This document shows, in pieces, positions 1-6,215 of a stretch of 27,063 nt of DNA (the stretch's first letter is position 1; the number at the start of each line of letters is the position of its first letter). Origin of the DNA: Deltaproteobacteria bacterium (lineage in GTDB: Bacteria > Myxococcota > Polyangia > Haliangiales > Haliangiaceae). The position numbers and the translations under genes were made by a program. The notes below the pieces were generated by a model, which saw only the letters and a list, made by a program, of their open reading frames with translations, did no database searches and was not told where the DNA came from. The stretch is from contig JAGSPR010000030.1 in assembly GCA_018262455.1 (NCBI GenBank), positions 1 through 27,063 of the forward strand. The letters run 5' to 3'.

Positions 1-357
1 GCGATCGTCTCGCTCGTCGAGGAGCCTGCGTGCTCGCCGATCGCACGAGCGACGCTGTTCGATGCCGTCCAGAGCGCGCTCGGCGGCGAGTCCCTGCCGC
101 ACCGCCGCCGCCTCGTCCGCGCGATGTTCCGCCTGCTCGAGATGCCCGAGGCCATCGACCTGCACGACAACCTCGTCGGCGTGTACCTCCCGAGTGCCCT
201 CGGATTGACGGCCGGGACGAAGCCCCTGGCGGTGGCCGCCGTGTTCGGCAGCGACGCGGCTGCCCGCACGGCGGCGGCCAGCGCCCTCCGCAACTACAAG
301 GGCCCGAGCGACGCGTCGTCGCTGCGCGTGTGGATCGGACTCGCCACGCACCCGTGA
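1..357 (+). CDS. 3' end of an unrecognised protein (5' truncated)
   Basis: The reading frame is open from the first base of the window and stops with TGA at 355-357, giving at least 118 C-terminal residues. The start lies outside the window; ATG 124 is internal to a longer open frame that already reads like protein (IVSLVEEPACSPIARATLF). The visible part is Ala/Leu-rich and probably mostly helical, with short stretches such as RLLEMPEAIDLHDNLVGVYL. I recognise no motif, membrane segment or cofactor site. It is followed at 61 bases by a small membrane-anchored protein on the same strand. Confidence is for its being coding, not for a function. Confidence 0.6.
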   Translation, partial: AIVSLVEEPACSPIARATLFDAVQSALGGESLPHRRRLVRAMFRLLEMPEAIDLHDNLVGVYLPSALGLTAGTKPLAVAAVFGSDAAARTAAASALRNYKGPSDASSLRVWIGLATHP

Positions 358-371
358 ACGAGCTGACCGGG

Positions 372-377
372 TAGGAT
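372..377 (+). promoter_or_regulatory. Possible -10 element TAGGAT
   Basis: The sequence GGTAGGATGCG matches the TANNNT hexamer seen before several other genes here. The ATG inside it (376) could be read as a start, but the start at 418 has a GGAGG at 410-414 only 3 nt upstream, so I read this hexamer as a promoter element with a leader of about 35 nt. No clear -35 box is visible. Confidence 0.3.
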
Positions 378-417
378 GCGGCGTGGGCACCGCGCCAGCC
401 GACCAGCCCGGAGGATC

Positions 418-1008
418 ATGATCCCGGTCCTGATCAGTCTGATCGTGCTGGCAGGTCTGATCGTGCTCGCGAAGAAGGGCGCACTGCCATCGACCTCCGG
501 CCCGCGGCTGGTGTTGCATTACCCGGCATCGGGTCCGTCGCCCGTCGCGCTCATCGCCCTCACCGAGGGCTCGATGATCCTCGATCGCCGGCTTGCCGAG
601 CTGTGGCAACGCCGCCGCTCGATCACCGACGAGGTCGAGCGCGCGCTTGTCGCGACGATCGAGGCGTCGGGTACCGCGGAGCTTCGCGTCGGCGACACCG
701 TCGGTGCAAACTTCGCCGCGCCGCGCCCGCAGCAGCTTCCATTGTCGGTGAAGGTGGCCTCGCCGGAGTACCGCGCCATGGTACAGGCGCTCGAATCGCG
801 CGGAGTGAACGACGCGCCGGTGGTGGCCGAGGCGTTGCTCGCGGCGACGCATCGCGACGCGATTCCGATCTTCGCGACGGTCGATCGCCAGCTCGCCGGT
901 CAGCTCGTGAAGCCGGCCGGTGGCGACGATCCGTATCGCAGCGGACCCGTGGCACAGACCGAAGCCGTGACCTTCGAGGGCCGCAAGCTGCGAATTCGCC
1001 TCCTGTAG
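418..1008 (+). CDS. Small membrane-anchored protein of unknown function
   Basis: From ATG 418 the product is 196 aa. It opens with an uncleaved-looking transmembrane helix (MIPVLISLIVLAGLIVLAKK, residues 1-20), followed by a soluble domain of about 170 residues that may face the periplasm. The soluble part has alternating hydrophobic strands (LVLHYP, VALIALTEGSMIL), a charged helix (RRRSITDEVERALVATIEA) and a segment EYRAMVQALESRGVNDAPVVAEALL. I recognise no catalytic motif. The start at 418 is preferred over ATG 376 because the longer form puts 14 Arg-rich residues before the helix and because GGAGG lies just upstream. It is possibly co-transcribed with the upstream truncated gene. Confidence 0.6.
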   Translation: MIPVLISLIVLAGLIVLAKKGALPSTSGPRLVLHYPASGPSPVALIALTEGSMILDRRLAELWQRRRSITDEVERALVATIEASGTAELRVGDTVGANFAAPRPQQLPLSVKVASPEYRAMVQALESRGVNDAPVVAEALLAATHRDAIPIFATVDRQLAGQLVKPAGGDDPYRSGPVAQTEAVTFEGRKLRIRLL

Positions 1009-1060
1009 GGCCAGTCACCAGCTCGCCCGGCCCCGAACCCGCGCGCGCCGCCGTCGTCGG

Positions 1061-1593
1061 GTGACGTGCTCGGCAACCCGACGATTCTTTCAGCCCGACC
1101 GATCCCAGCTCCTCGATCTCCGCGCGCCGATCGCAGCCGTGGAGGCGGCGCTGCGGGCGCTGGGCGTGGCCGACGTTCGCGCCCGGCTGGACTCGCCACC
1201 CGACGGATTTCCGAGGTTGCCCGATCCGCCGCGCTACGTGGTGGAGCGAGCCCAAGGTGATGTCTCGTATGCGCTCAACATCCACCTGAGCTTTCGCCGC
1301 GCCGAGGACGCGATGATCAGCACGAGCTGGGTCCGCCCGTGTTCACGTTGCTGGATCAGATCCGTGTCTACCACTCGTCGTGGGACACGCCCTACACGCT
1401 CGACGGGCCGATGCGCATCGACCCCACGCAACCACCGTATGCCGACGTGCTCGCCGCGGTCGAACCGGCGCTCGCGGGGTGCGGCATCCGCTACGTGGCC
1501 TGGGCATCTCCCGAGCTCGATGCGTCGGTCCCGTTGCTGGACCTGTGCCAGGCCAAGCTCCGCGACTGCCTGTTCAACTGCGACTCGCAGTAG
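1061..1593 (+). pseudogene. Frameshifted unknown gene
   Basis: Two consecutive open frames together look like one protein. Frame A starts at GTG 1061 and reads sensibly to about residue 80 (SYALNIHLSFRRAEDA), then becomes Arg/Ser/Thr shadow sequence. Frame B, shifted by -1, reads DDQHELGPPVFTLLDQIRVY from about 1312 and ends at TAG 1591-1593. Frame B cannot extend further up because TGA lies at 1258-1260, so the switch falls between 1261 and 1339, most simply near 1300-1312. One missing base would explain it. The reconstructed product is about 177 aa, with a Cys-containing C-terminus (residues CGIRYVAWASPELDAS then LCQAKLRDCLFNC). No family is recognised. It may be a true pseudogene or an assembly error. 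Confidence 0.5.
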
Positions 1594-1599
1594 ATGCGG

Positions 1600-1618
1600 A
1601 CTCCGGTGCGGGGGCTTC
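1600..1618 (+). repeat. Dispersed short repeat, copy 1
   Basis: ACTCCGGTGCGGGGGCTTC lies just after the stop of the frameshifted gene. The same sequence recurs at 3580-3598 (one mismatch) and exactly at 3601-3619, with shortened or diverged forms at 3509-3523 and, on the minus strand, 3226-3245. All copies lie between genes. Confidence 0.5.
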
Positions 1619-1653
1619 TCGAGTCGCGGCCGTGGCGGGGCTTGCGGAACGGC

Positions 1654-3138
1654 TCAGAGCGCGTAGAGGTACGCGACGACGTCGGCGCGCTCCTCGGCGC
1701 TGAGCTTGGTGCCGAGGATCACGTCGAAGAACAGCACCGCGTCCTCCAGGGTGAGGAGGCGGCCGTCGTGGAAGTACGGCGGTGAGTCCTTGATTCCGCG
1801 AAGCGGAAACGTCTTGATCGGCCCCTCCGCGCGTCCGCCATAGAATCGCTCGACCTTCAGATCGTGCATCGTGTTGTCCGTGAAGTGCCACTCAGGAACG
1901 TGGCACTTGGAGCACAGCGCCTTGCCGGCGAACAGCGCTTCGCCGCGCAACTCGGCAGGCGTGGCGAGACTCGGGATCAGGCGATTGAGGGCATCGAGCT
2001 TCGGTGCGGGTGGAAAATCGATGATCGCGTTGAAATCGCCCATGTGGTTCGACTGCGATTTCTGGATCGTGCGACCGCCGATCGCCGCGAGCATCGCGGT
2101 GTCTCCATCGAAGTACTCCTCGACCTCCGCGAAGTGATCCATCGTCCGGATCGATCGCTTCGACGAGAACATGAGCTGTGCATAGTTGCCACGCATTGTC
2201 GGCGTATCCATGCGCAGCCGCGCGTAGTTCGGCCGCGAGTCCGGCGCCAGCTCGAACGCGCCGTTCGTGTGCCCGTTCACGTGGCAATCGAAGCAGGAGA
2301 CTCCTTGCGAGGGCAGATCGGTCACGCGGTGATGCGTGACGTTGAACCACGTCGTCTGGAACGGCGTCACGAGCAGTCTCAGCCCATCCATCTGCTCGGG
2401 CGTGAGGACGCCGTCGAACATCTCGAAGTAGTTGCCATACGTGATCTCCACGCCACGCGTGACATCGCCCATCTCGGGGTGCGTCGTGAGGTAGAGCGGA
2501 GCCGGAAACTCCGGGAGGAAGCAATCGGGGAGGTCGTGGCCCACGTCGAAGCGCTCGTGCTCGGGATGCGCGGCGGTCCACAGCCGTGGGAACACCATGT
2601 GCGCGGTCGAATGCAGTGGGTGATCGAGTGGCTTCCAAGGGAAGTCATCGCGGCGTTTGATTTCGTCGGACCCGAGTTGCACGTAAGCGTTCCAGGTGGT
2701 GCTTCCTCTGGGGAGGATCGCGGTCGGTCCGACCGGGACGGCTTTCCCGCGCGACATCATCATGGTCTTGCTGGGCTTGCACTCCAGGTTGAAGCGGCTG
2801 GCGAGACTGGCTCGAGCGGTACGGTCGACTTCCGAGCGCTGACGAGTCATCTTCGTGCGCCAATCGGCGAACGGCATCCCGAGCTCGGTGGATCCGAATG
2901 ACGAGAGTCCACCTCCCCCGTAGTGGCTGAGCCCGTCGACGGGATTCTTCACGCCGGGCGGGTGAGCCGGATACGGCTTGAGGCCACTCCGTTGCTCGCC
3001 CTTGCGCCACACGTCCAGGTCCGCAGGATCCCCAGATCCCGGACTTTGCTTGAGGTACAAGGGGCTGTTACCGGCACTGACGCCCGCGGCGACGGCGAGC
3101 AAGCCGACCACGAAGAACCATCGGTTACGCGCGACCAT
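1654..3138 (-). CDS. Secreted di-haem cytochrome c peroxidase / MauG-like protein
   Basis: The 494-aa product starts with a signal-like segment (RNRWFFVVGLLAVAAGVSAG). It has two haem c motifs, CFDCH at 282-286 and CSKCH at 409-413, and near the end SPPYFHDGRLLTLEDAVLFF (452-471), a hallmark of the MauG/CcpA family. Family members normally reduce hydrogen peroxide or oxidise a protein partner in the periplasm. An N-terminal region of roughly 230 residues before the haem domains, including TMMMSRGKAVPVGPT, is not typical of the roughly 350-residue peroxidases. Start choice: ATG 3138 gives the signal peptide directly, while the open frame upstream reads as an unrelated transposase remnant. TACCAT lies 6 nt before the ATG. 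It converges on the frameshifted gene. The substrate is not deducible. Confidence 0.85.
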   Translation of the reverse strand: MVARNRWFFVVGLLAVAAGVSAGNSPLYLKQSPGSGDPADLDVWRKGEQRSGLKPYPAHPPGVKNPVDGLSHYGGGGLSSFGSTELGMPFADWRTKMTRQRSEVDRTARASLASRFNLECKPSKTMMMSRGKAVPVGPTAILPRGSTTWNAYVQLGSDEIKRRDDFPWKPLDHPLHSTAHMVFPRLWTAAHPEHERFDVGHDLPDCFLPEFPAPLYLTTHPEMGDVTRGVEITYGNYFEMFDGVLTPEQMDGLRLLVTPFQTTWFNVTHHRVTDLPSQGVSCFDCHVNGHTNGAFELAPDSRPNYARLRMDTPTMRGNYAQLMFSSKRSIRTMDHFAEVEEYFDGDTAMLAAIGGRTIQKSQSNHMGDFNAIIDFPPAPKLDALNRLIPSLATPAELRGEALFAGKALCSKCHVPEWHFTDNTMHDLKVERFYGGRAEGPIKTFPLRGIKDSPPYFHDGRLLTLEDAVLFFDVILGTKLSAEERADVVAYLYAL

Positions 3139-3144
3139 CGCCGG

Positions 3145-3150
3145 ATGGTA
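3145..3150 (-). promoter_or_regulatory. -10-like TACCAT, MauG-like gene
   Basis: On the minus strand GATACCATCCGGCG runs directly into ATG 3138. The hexamer ends 6 nt before the start codon, and no SD is present. A typical 6-8 nt from -10 to transcription start would put the first transcribed base at or next to the A of ATG. Confidence 0.45.
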
Positions 3151-3202
3151 TCTGCACTCTCGGATGCGCGCTATGGCAGCGCATCGACGCGGACGGACTA
3201 CG

Positions 3203-3226
3203 CGTGCCTCACCTCCGGCCAGATCG
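3203..3226. repeat. 24-bp direct repeat, left copy
   Basis: This copy contains CACCTCCGGCCAGATCG and is identical over 24 bases to 5082-5105, in the same orientation. Flanking bases differ immediately on both sides. It lies 65 bases upstream of the MauG-like gene. On the minus strand it can be read as IWPEVRH in both copies, but the following codons differ (stop soon after here, open at the other copy). Confidence 0.7.
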
Positions 3227-3245
3227 GAACCACCCGCACCGGAGT
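3226..3245 (-). repeat. Diverged copy of dispersed short repeat
   Basis: ACTCCGGTGCGGGTGGTTCC on the minus strand is a diverged form of the element at 1600, 3580 and 3601. It abuts the 24-bp direct repeat. Confidence 0.4.
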
Positions 3246-3285
3246 TGAGGCATCCAGAGCCATCCACAGGCATCCACGACGCGCG

Positions 3286-3360
3286 TTCGAACTGCCGCTG
3301 CGTGCACCGACGGGTGATCAGGTAGAAGCGGCCGGGAAACACCGGACGACGATCCGACAC
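3286..3360 (-). pseudogene. N-terminal remnant of a REP-associated (Y1) type transposase
   Basis: From GTG 3360 the minus strand encodes about 25 residues including PGRFYLITRRCTQRQF. I recall this as the conserved N-terminus of a group of Y1/RAYT-like transposases (typically continuing with LLRPD and a His-hydrophobic-His motif). The similarity ends at QRQFE, after which the frame reads SWMPVDGSG and no HUH motif or catalytic Tyr follows. Identification is from memory of the family and rests on a short segment. It lies inside a repeat-rich non-coding stretch, which fits a decayed element. Confidence 0.45.
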
Positions 3361-3466
3361 GGTCGGCTATGTCCCATCACGATCCTTGCCGCGCGCAACA
3401 GCCTGAATCGGCACAGTGCCGCGCGTATGATGGCCGGATCCCGGACGCGACCTCCGGATCCCGGCT

Positions 3467-3621
3467 CCCGGACACCATGTTGGACAGCTCACTTCGATCC
3501 GAACATCGACTCCGGTGCGGGGGATCCCCGGACACCACGTCGGACAGCTCATGGTAGCGTGCCTTCGATCCGAACATCAACTCCGGTGCAGGGGCTTCCA
3601 ACTCCGGTGCGGGGGCTTCCA
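3467..3621. repeat. Decayed tandem duplication, two copies plus a partial third
   Basis: Copy 1 (3467-3523) and copy 2 (3527-3594) share GGACACCAYGTYGGACAGCT and CTTCGATCCGAACATC, followed by an ACTCCGGTGC tract. Copy 2 carries an extra 11 bases (TGGTAGCGTGC at 3552-3562). Then 3580-3600 and 3601-3621 are two 21-base units differing at one base. The block lies between the transposase remnant and the unknown gene at 3744. I see no convincing coding frame through it. Confidence 0.6.
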
Positions 3622-3743
3622 TCCGGCTGTGCCCGAGTGACACCGGGATTGTCATCTCCGGTGACATATGGGCACGGGATGCCAGCAGTCGCCGTCAATA
3701 CGCGAGCATCGTCGCTGGCATCGGTCCTGCTGCCGACTGAGTG

Positions 3744-4217
3744 ATGGAGCGAGCGGAGTTCGAACAGTCTCTTCGAAGAGCGACGCAAGCCGCGATCGAG
3801 GTTGCGCGGAAGGTCGTCATCAACAATCTGAGCGATAGCGTTCGCTACTGGGCAACGATCGGCTTCGAGGACGGGCGCGATCCACCGATCGATGGCGAAG
3901 AGGTTCGAAAGGAACGCTCGCTCCCGGACGACGTCTATCACGGTCCTTGGACCACCGAACAAGTCGTCGACTACTACTGGGTCGCTGGCACGGTTCCGAT
4001 CTGGATCAGCGCGGTGGTTCGTGACCTCGATAACAACCACACGTTCCTTTGGCTCAGTGGATGCGTGGTGTTCACAGCCATCGAAGACCGACTGCTTCGG
4101 GCTGACGGATGCCCACCATTTGGCATCCGCGGACCAAGTCCGCCACGGGATTGGGTGCGAGGGGAGAAGTTCGACCTCCGAGCAAGCCAGGCTTACCCGC
4201 TGTTCCAGCCAAGATGA
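3744..4217 (+). CDS. Unrecognised 157-aa protein
   Basis: The product starts MERAEFEQSLRRATQAAIEV, an amphipathic helix, followed by an aromatic-rich central region (YWATIGFEDG, VYHGPWTTEQVVDYYWV, VPIWISAVV, NNHTFLWLSGCVVF) and an acidic-to-basic tail ending FDLRASQAYPLFQPR. It has no signal peptide or membrane helix, so it is probably cytoplasmic. Residue composition (six Trp, many Tyr and Asp) supports real coding. GC looks lower than in the flanking surface-protein genes. GTG 3741 directly precedes ATG 3744 and could also be the start; neither has a strong SD. It sits between the two 24-bp direct repeats. I do not recognise a family. Small accessory proteins of this look are sometimes immunity proteins, but nothing here shows that. 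Confidence 0.55.
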   Translation: MERAEFEQSLRRATQAAIEVARKVVINNLSDSVRYWATIGFEDGRDPPIDGEEVRKERSLPDDVYHGPWTTEQVVDYYWVAGTVPIWISAVVRDLDNNHTFLWLSGCVVFTAIEDRLLRADGCPPFGIRGPSPPRDWVRGEKFDLRASQAYPLFQPR

Positions 4218-4367
4218 TCCGGTTCGAGCCGTTCATCATCTTCGACTCGGAGTGAATCAAGTAGACGTGATCAGGTCGACCGTCAAATCACGACGGAAGC
4301 ACGCCGCCGTTGACAGCCACTTGGCGCAGCCTGGAACGTGGACGAGTGGTGTGGCATCCTCCGTGCC

Positions 4368-5048
4368 GTGACGGAGGCGCGGCGCGCAGCGATGATCCTC
4401 CGATGGCACGCGGTGGTAGTAGTGTTGGCGCTCGGCGGAGGCGTGGCGATCGCGGTCGAAGCTGTCGACATCCCGAAGGCGCTCGGTACCTCGACCTACT
4501 ACTTCCGGCCGCTACACCTCGGGTTGATCGCTCCGCTTTGTATCGTCGCTGCGTGGCAACTCGCTCAGGTCGGGCGAAGCCTTCGGGAAGCGAAGCGCGA
4601 CTTCCGGTTCGCATCTCTCGGCGCACTGGCGACGGCCCTCGGCGCGGGAGTTGCCGAAGTGGTGTCGCGGATCTTGGAGCGCGACGATGCGATGACCTCC
4701 GTCGATTGGCCGGCGATCGTGCCGGGGCTCGGCGTGCTCACCTGGGTGGTGCTGGCAAATCGCGCCGTGGCGCGGCTCGCGCAAAGGCTGGCCGCCACGA
4801 CCCTGGATCTGCCGACAGTGCGAATGCGCGAGCGAGCGCTGCACCTCGGCGCGTGGCTGAAAGCGATCCCGTGGAGCTTCGCGCTGGCTCTGGTGGTCGC
4901 GATCGCAAACGCCGGTGTGGCCAGCGCCGCGATCGCTGGTTTGGGCCTGGTGGCATTCGTGGGAGGCCAACTCGCGGTCGCGGTACTCCTCTCGCGCAGC
5001 CGCGAGCTACCGATCGCGACCGCGTCGGATCCTGCGCAACGTAGATAA
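4368..5048 (+). CDS. Multipass inner membrane protein of unknown function
   Basis: From GTG 4368 the product is 226 aa with about six hydrophobic segments: LRWHAVVVVLALGGGVAIA (about 11-29), LGLIAPLCIVAAWQLA, FASLGALATALGAGVAEVV, VPGLGVLTWVVLANRAVA, and a long C-terminal pair (FALALVVAIANAGVASAAIA, AFVGGQLAVAVLL). A loop of basic residues (RSLREAKRDFRF) follows helix 2. The domain is not recognised. The start is uncertain: GTG 4338, GTG 4368 and ATG 4392 are all in frame and none has a well-spaced SD; 4392 would begin right at the first helix. The second 24-bp repeat copy starts 33 bases after the stop. Confidence 0.6.
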   Translation: MTEARRAAMILRWHAVVVVLALGGGVAIAVEAVDIPKALGTSTYYFRPLHLGLIAPLCIVAAWQLAQVGRSLREAKRDFRFASLGALATALGAGVAEVVSRILERDDAMTSVDWPAIVPGLGVLTWVVLANRAVARLAQRLAATTLDLPTVRMRERALHLGAWLKAIPWSFALALVVAIANAGVASAAIAGLGLVAFVGGQLAVAVLLSRSRELPIATASDPAQRR

Positions 5049-5439
5049 CCCGATGTATCTTGGAGCGCTCGCCGAGCGTGTCGTGCCTCACCTCCGGCCA
5101 GATCGCGGCGAAGCCGGCCAGCTGGTCGCCGGCGTCATCCTGTGTCAGCTCCGTGGAGAGCGACTGCATTGCAGACCTGGGTAGCGGAACTGCATGCTTC
5201 CCGAGCGACGTCCCGCAGGGTCTCGAGGACCTCGAGAGCGCGTCATGCGGGTCTCTCGACGATTCGGATCGGCCGCCCAGGACTTCCCGGTGTCGGGTAA
5301 CAACCTCCGCGGTCTCGACACCGGGCTTCGCATCGCACGAGGAGCATCCTCGGACACGACCTGCCGATTCATCGAACCGGGCGCGCAACCTGACGCAACC
5401 GACATGTGTCCTCCGGAGGTGACTCCTCGACGTCCGTCG
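5049..5439. other. Non-coding interval with repeat copy
   Basis: No convincing gene was found on either strand. The interval holds the right-hand copy of the 24-bp direct repeat at 5082-5105. Open frames here have low-complexity or shadow-like translations. A plus-strand reading RNVDNPMYLGALAE at about 5036-5077 resembles an isoprenylcysteine methyltransferase-type motif but is too short to support a call. Confidence 0.5.
5082..5105. repeat. 24-bp direct repeat, right copy
   Basis: This copy is identical to 3203-3226 in the same orientation. The two copies bound a segment of about 1.86 kb with the transposase remnant, the tandem duplication, an unknown cytoplasmic protein and a membrane protein. 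Confidence 0.7.
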
Positions 5440-6177
5440 ATGCGACGCGCGCTGGTTGGGTTGCTTGCGGTCTCGCTCGCCGGCTGCACGCTCTACAGAT
5501 CGTCCAGCCACGCGGATCCGCCCGACGGACCGCCCGATGGCGGCGGCGGATCATCCGATGGCGGCGGCGGCGGCGGCGACGCGCCGCTCGCGGCTCGGTG
5601 CACGCTGGTGCCCCAGAGTGGTTGCGCGGCGGACCAAGCGTGTGATCTCGGCAATGGAACGACCGAGGCGACGGCATGTCGCGAGATCACCGATGTCCGA
5701 ACCTCCGACGATGAGTGCTCGGACAACAACCAGTGTGCCGGAGGATTCACGTGCATCCAGTCCGGAGTCGGGCGCCGGTGCGCGCAGCTGTGCGATGCCG
5801 ACGCGCAGTGCGGGACGGGGTCGCGCTGCGTGCTCGACCTCGGATTCGACGCCGAGCCCGGCGTGCGCGCGTGCTCGAATGCGTGCGACCTGCTCACGCA
5901 GGATGGCTGTCCCGCCGGGTTCGGTTGTATGCCGGTTGGTGACGGAGACCGCGATCACACCGAGTGCATTCTACAGAGCGGCGCGGTCGCCCCCGGCCAG
6001 GGCTGCACGCAGTCGTCGGACTGTCAGCAGGGCTTTGTGTGCGCACCCGGGGGCCCTGGTCCCTCGTGTGCTTCCCCGTGCGATCGCAGTACACCTACCG
6101 TCTGTTTCAGCGACGTTTGCGATCCGTTCACGGATCCGATCGTCGTCGACGAGGTTTCCATCGGCTTCTGCACGTGA
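5440..6177 (+). CDS. Cys-rich lipoprotein
   Basis: The 245-aa product starts MRRALVGLLAVSLAGC, a lipoprotein signal with the acylated Cys at 16. A low-complexity Gly/Asp/Pro/Ser linker follows (about 25-45), then about 200 residues with Cys-pair modules such as SGCAADQACDLG, DDECSDNNQCAGGFTC, DAQCGTGSRC, QDGCPAGFGC and SSDCQQGFVC. Repeated C-x-x-x-x-x-C-x-x-G-x-x-C units are common in surface lipoproteins of myxobacteria and are probably disulphide-bonded. The protein should be attached to the outer membrane or cell surface. ATG 5440 is chosen because it places the lipobox correctly; the frame is open further upstream (ATG 5404) but this adds no signal sequence. The ligand or partner is unknown. 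Confidence 0.75.
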   Translation: MRRALVGLLAVSLAGCTLYRSSSHADPPDGPPDGGGGSSDGGGGGGDAPLAARCTLVPQSGCAADQACDLGNGTTEATACREITDVRTSDDECSDNNQCAGGFTCIQSGVGRRCAQLCDADAQCGTGSRCVLDLGFDAEPGVRACSNACDLLTQDGCPAGFGCMPVGDGDRDHTECILQSGAVAPGQGCTQSSDCQQGFVCAPGGPGPSCASPCDRSTPTVCFSDVCDPFTDPIVVDEVSIGFCT

Positions 6178-6203
6178 CCGGGATAGCGGGTGGCTCGTCC
6201 GGG

Positions 6204-6209
6204 TAGTAT
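6204..6209 (+). promoter_or_regulatory. -10-like TAGTAT, nine-repeat protein
   Basis: GGTAGTATCGCGCG runs directly into ATG 6216. The hexamer ends 6 nt before the start codon and there is no SD, which is consistent with a leaderless transcript. No clear -35 box is seen. Confidence 0.5.
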
Positions 6210-6215
6210 CGCGCG

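Noticed and set aside
376..417. ATG 376 as start of the small membrane protein
   Set aside because: It adds an Arg-rich stretch before the membrane helix and lies inside the TAGGAT element; ATG 418 has a close GGAGG.
4310..4315. TTGACA upstream of the membrane protein gene as a -35 box
   Set aside because: No TA-type -10 hexamer lies 16-18 bases downstream, so a promoter cannot be supported.
5036..5077. RNVDNPMYLGALAE on the plus strand, resembling an isoprenylcysteine methyltransferase motif
   Set aside because: Only about 14 residues match by eye, no other part of such an enzyme is present, and the frame has no plausible start; chance is likely.
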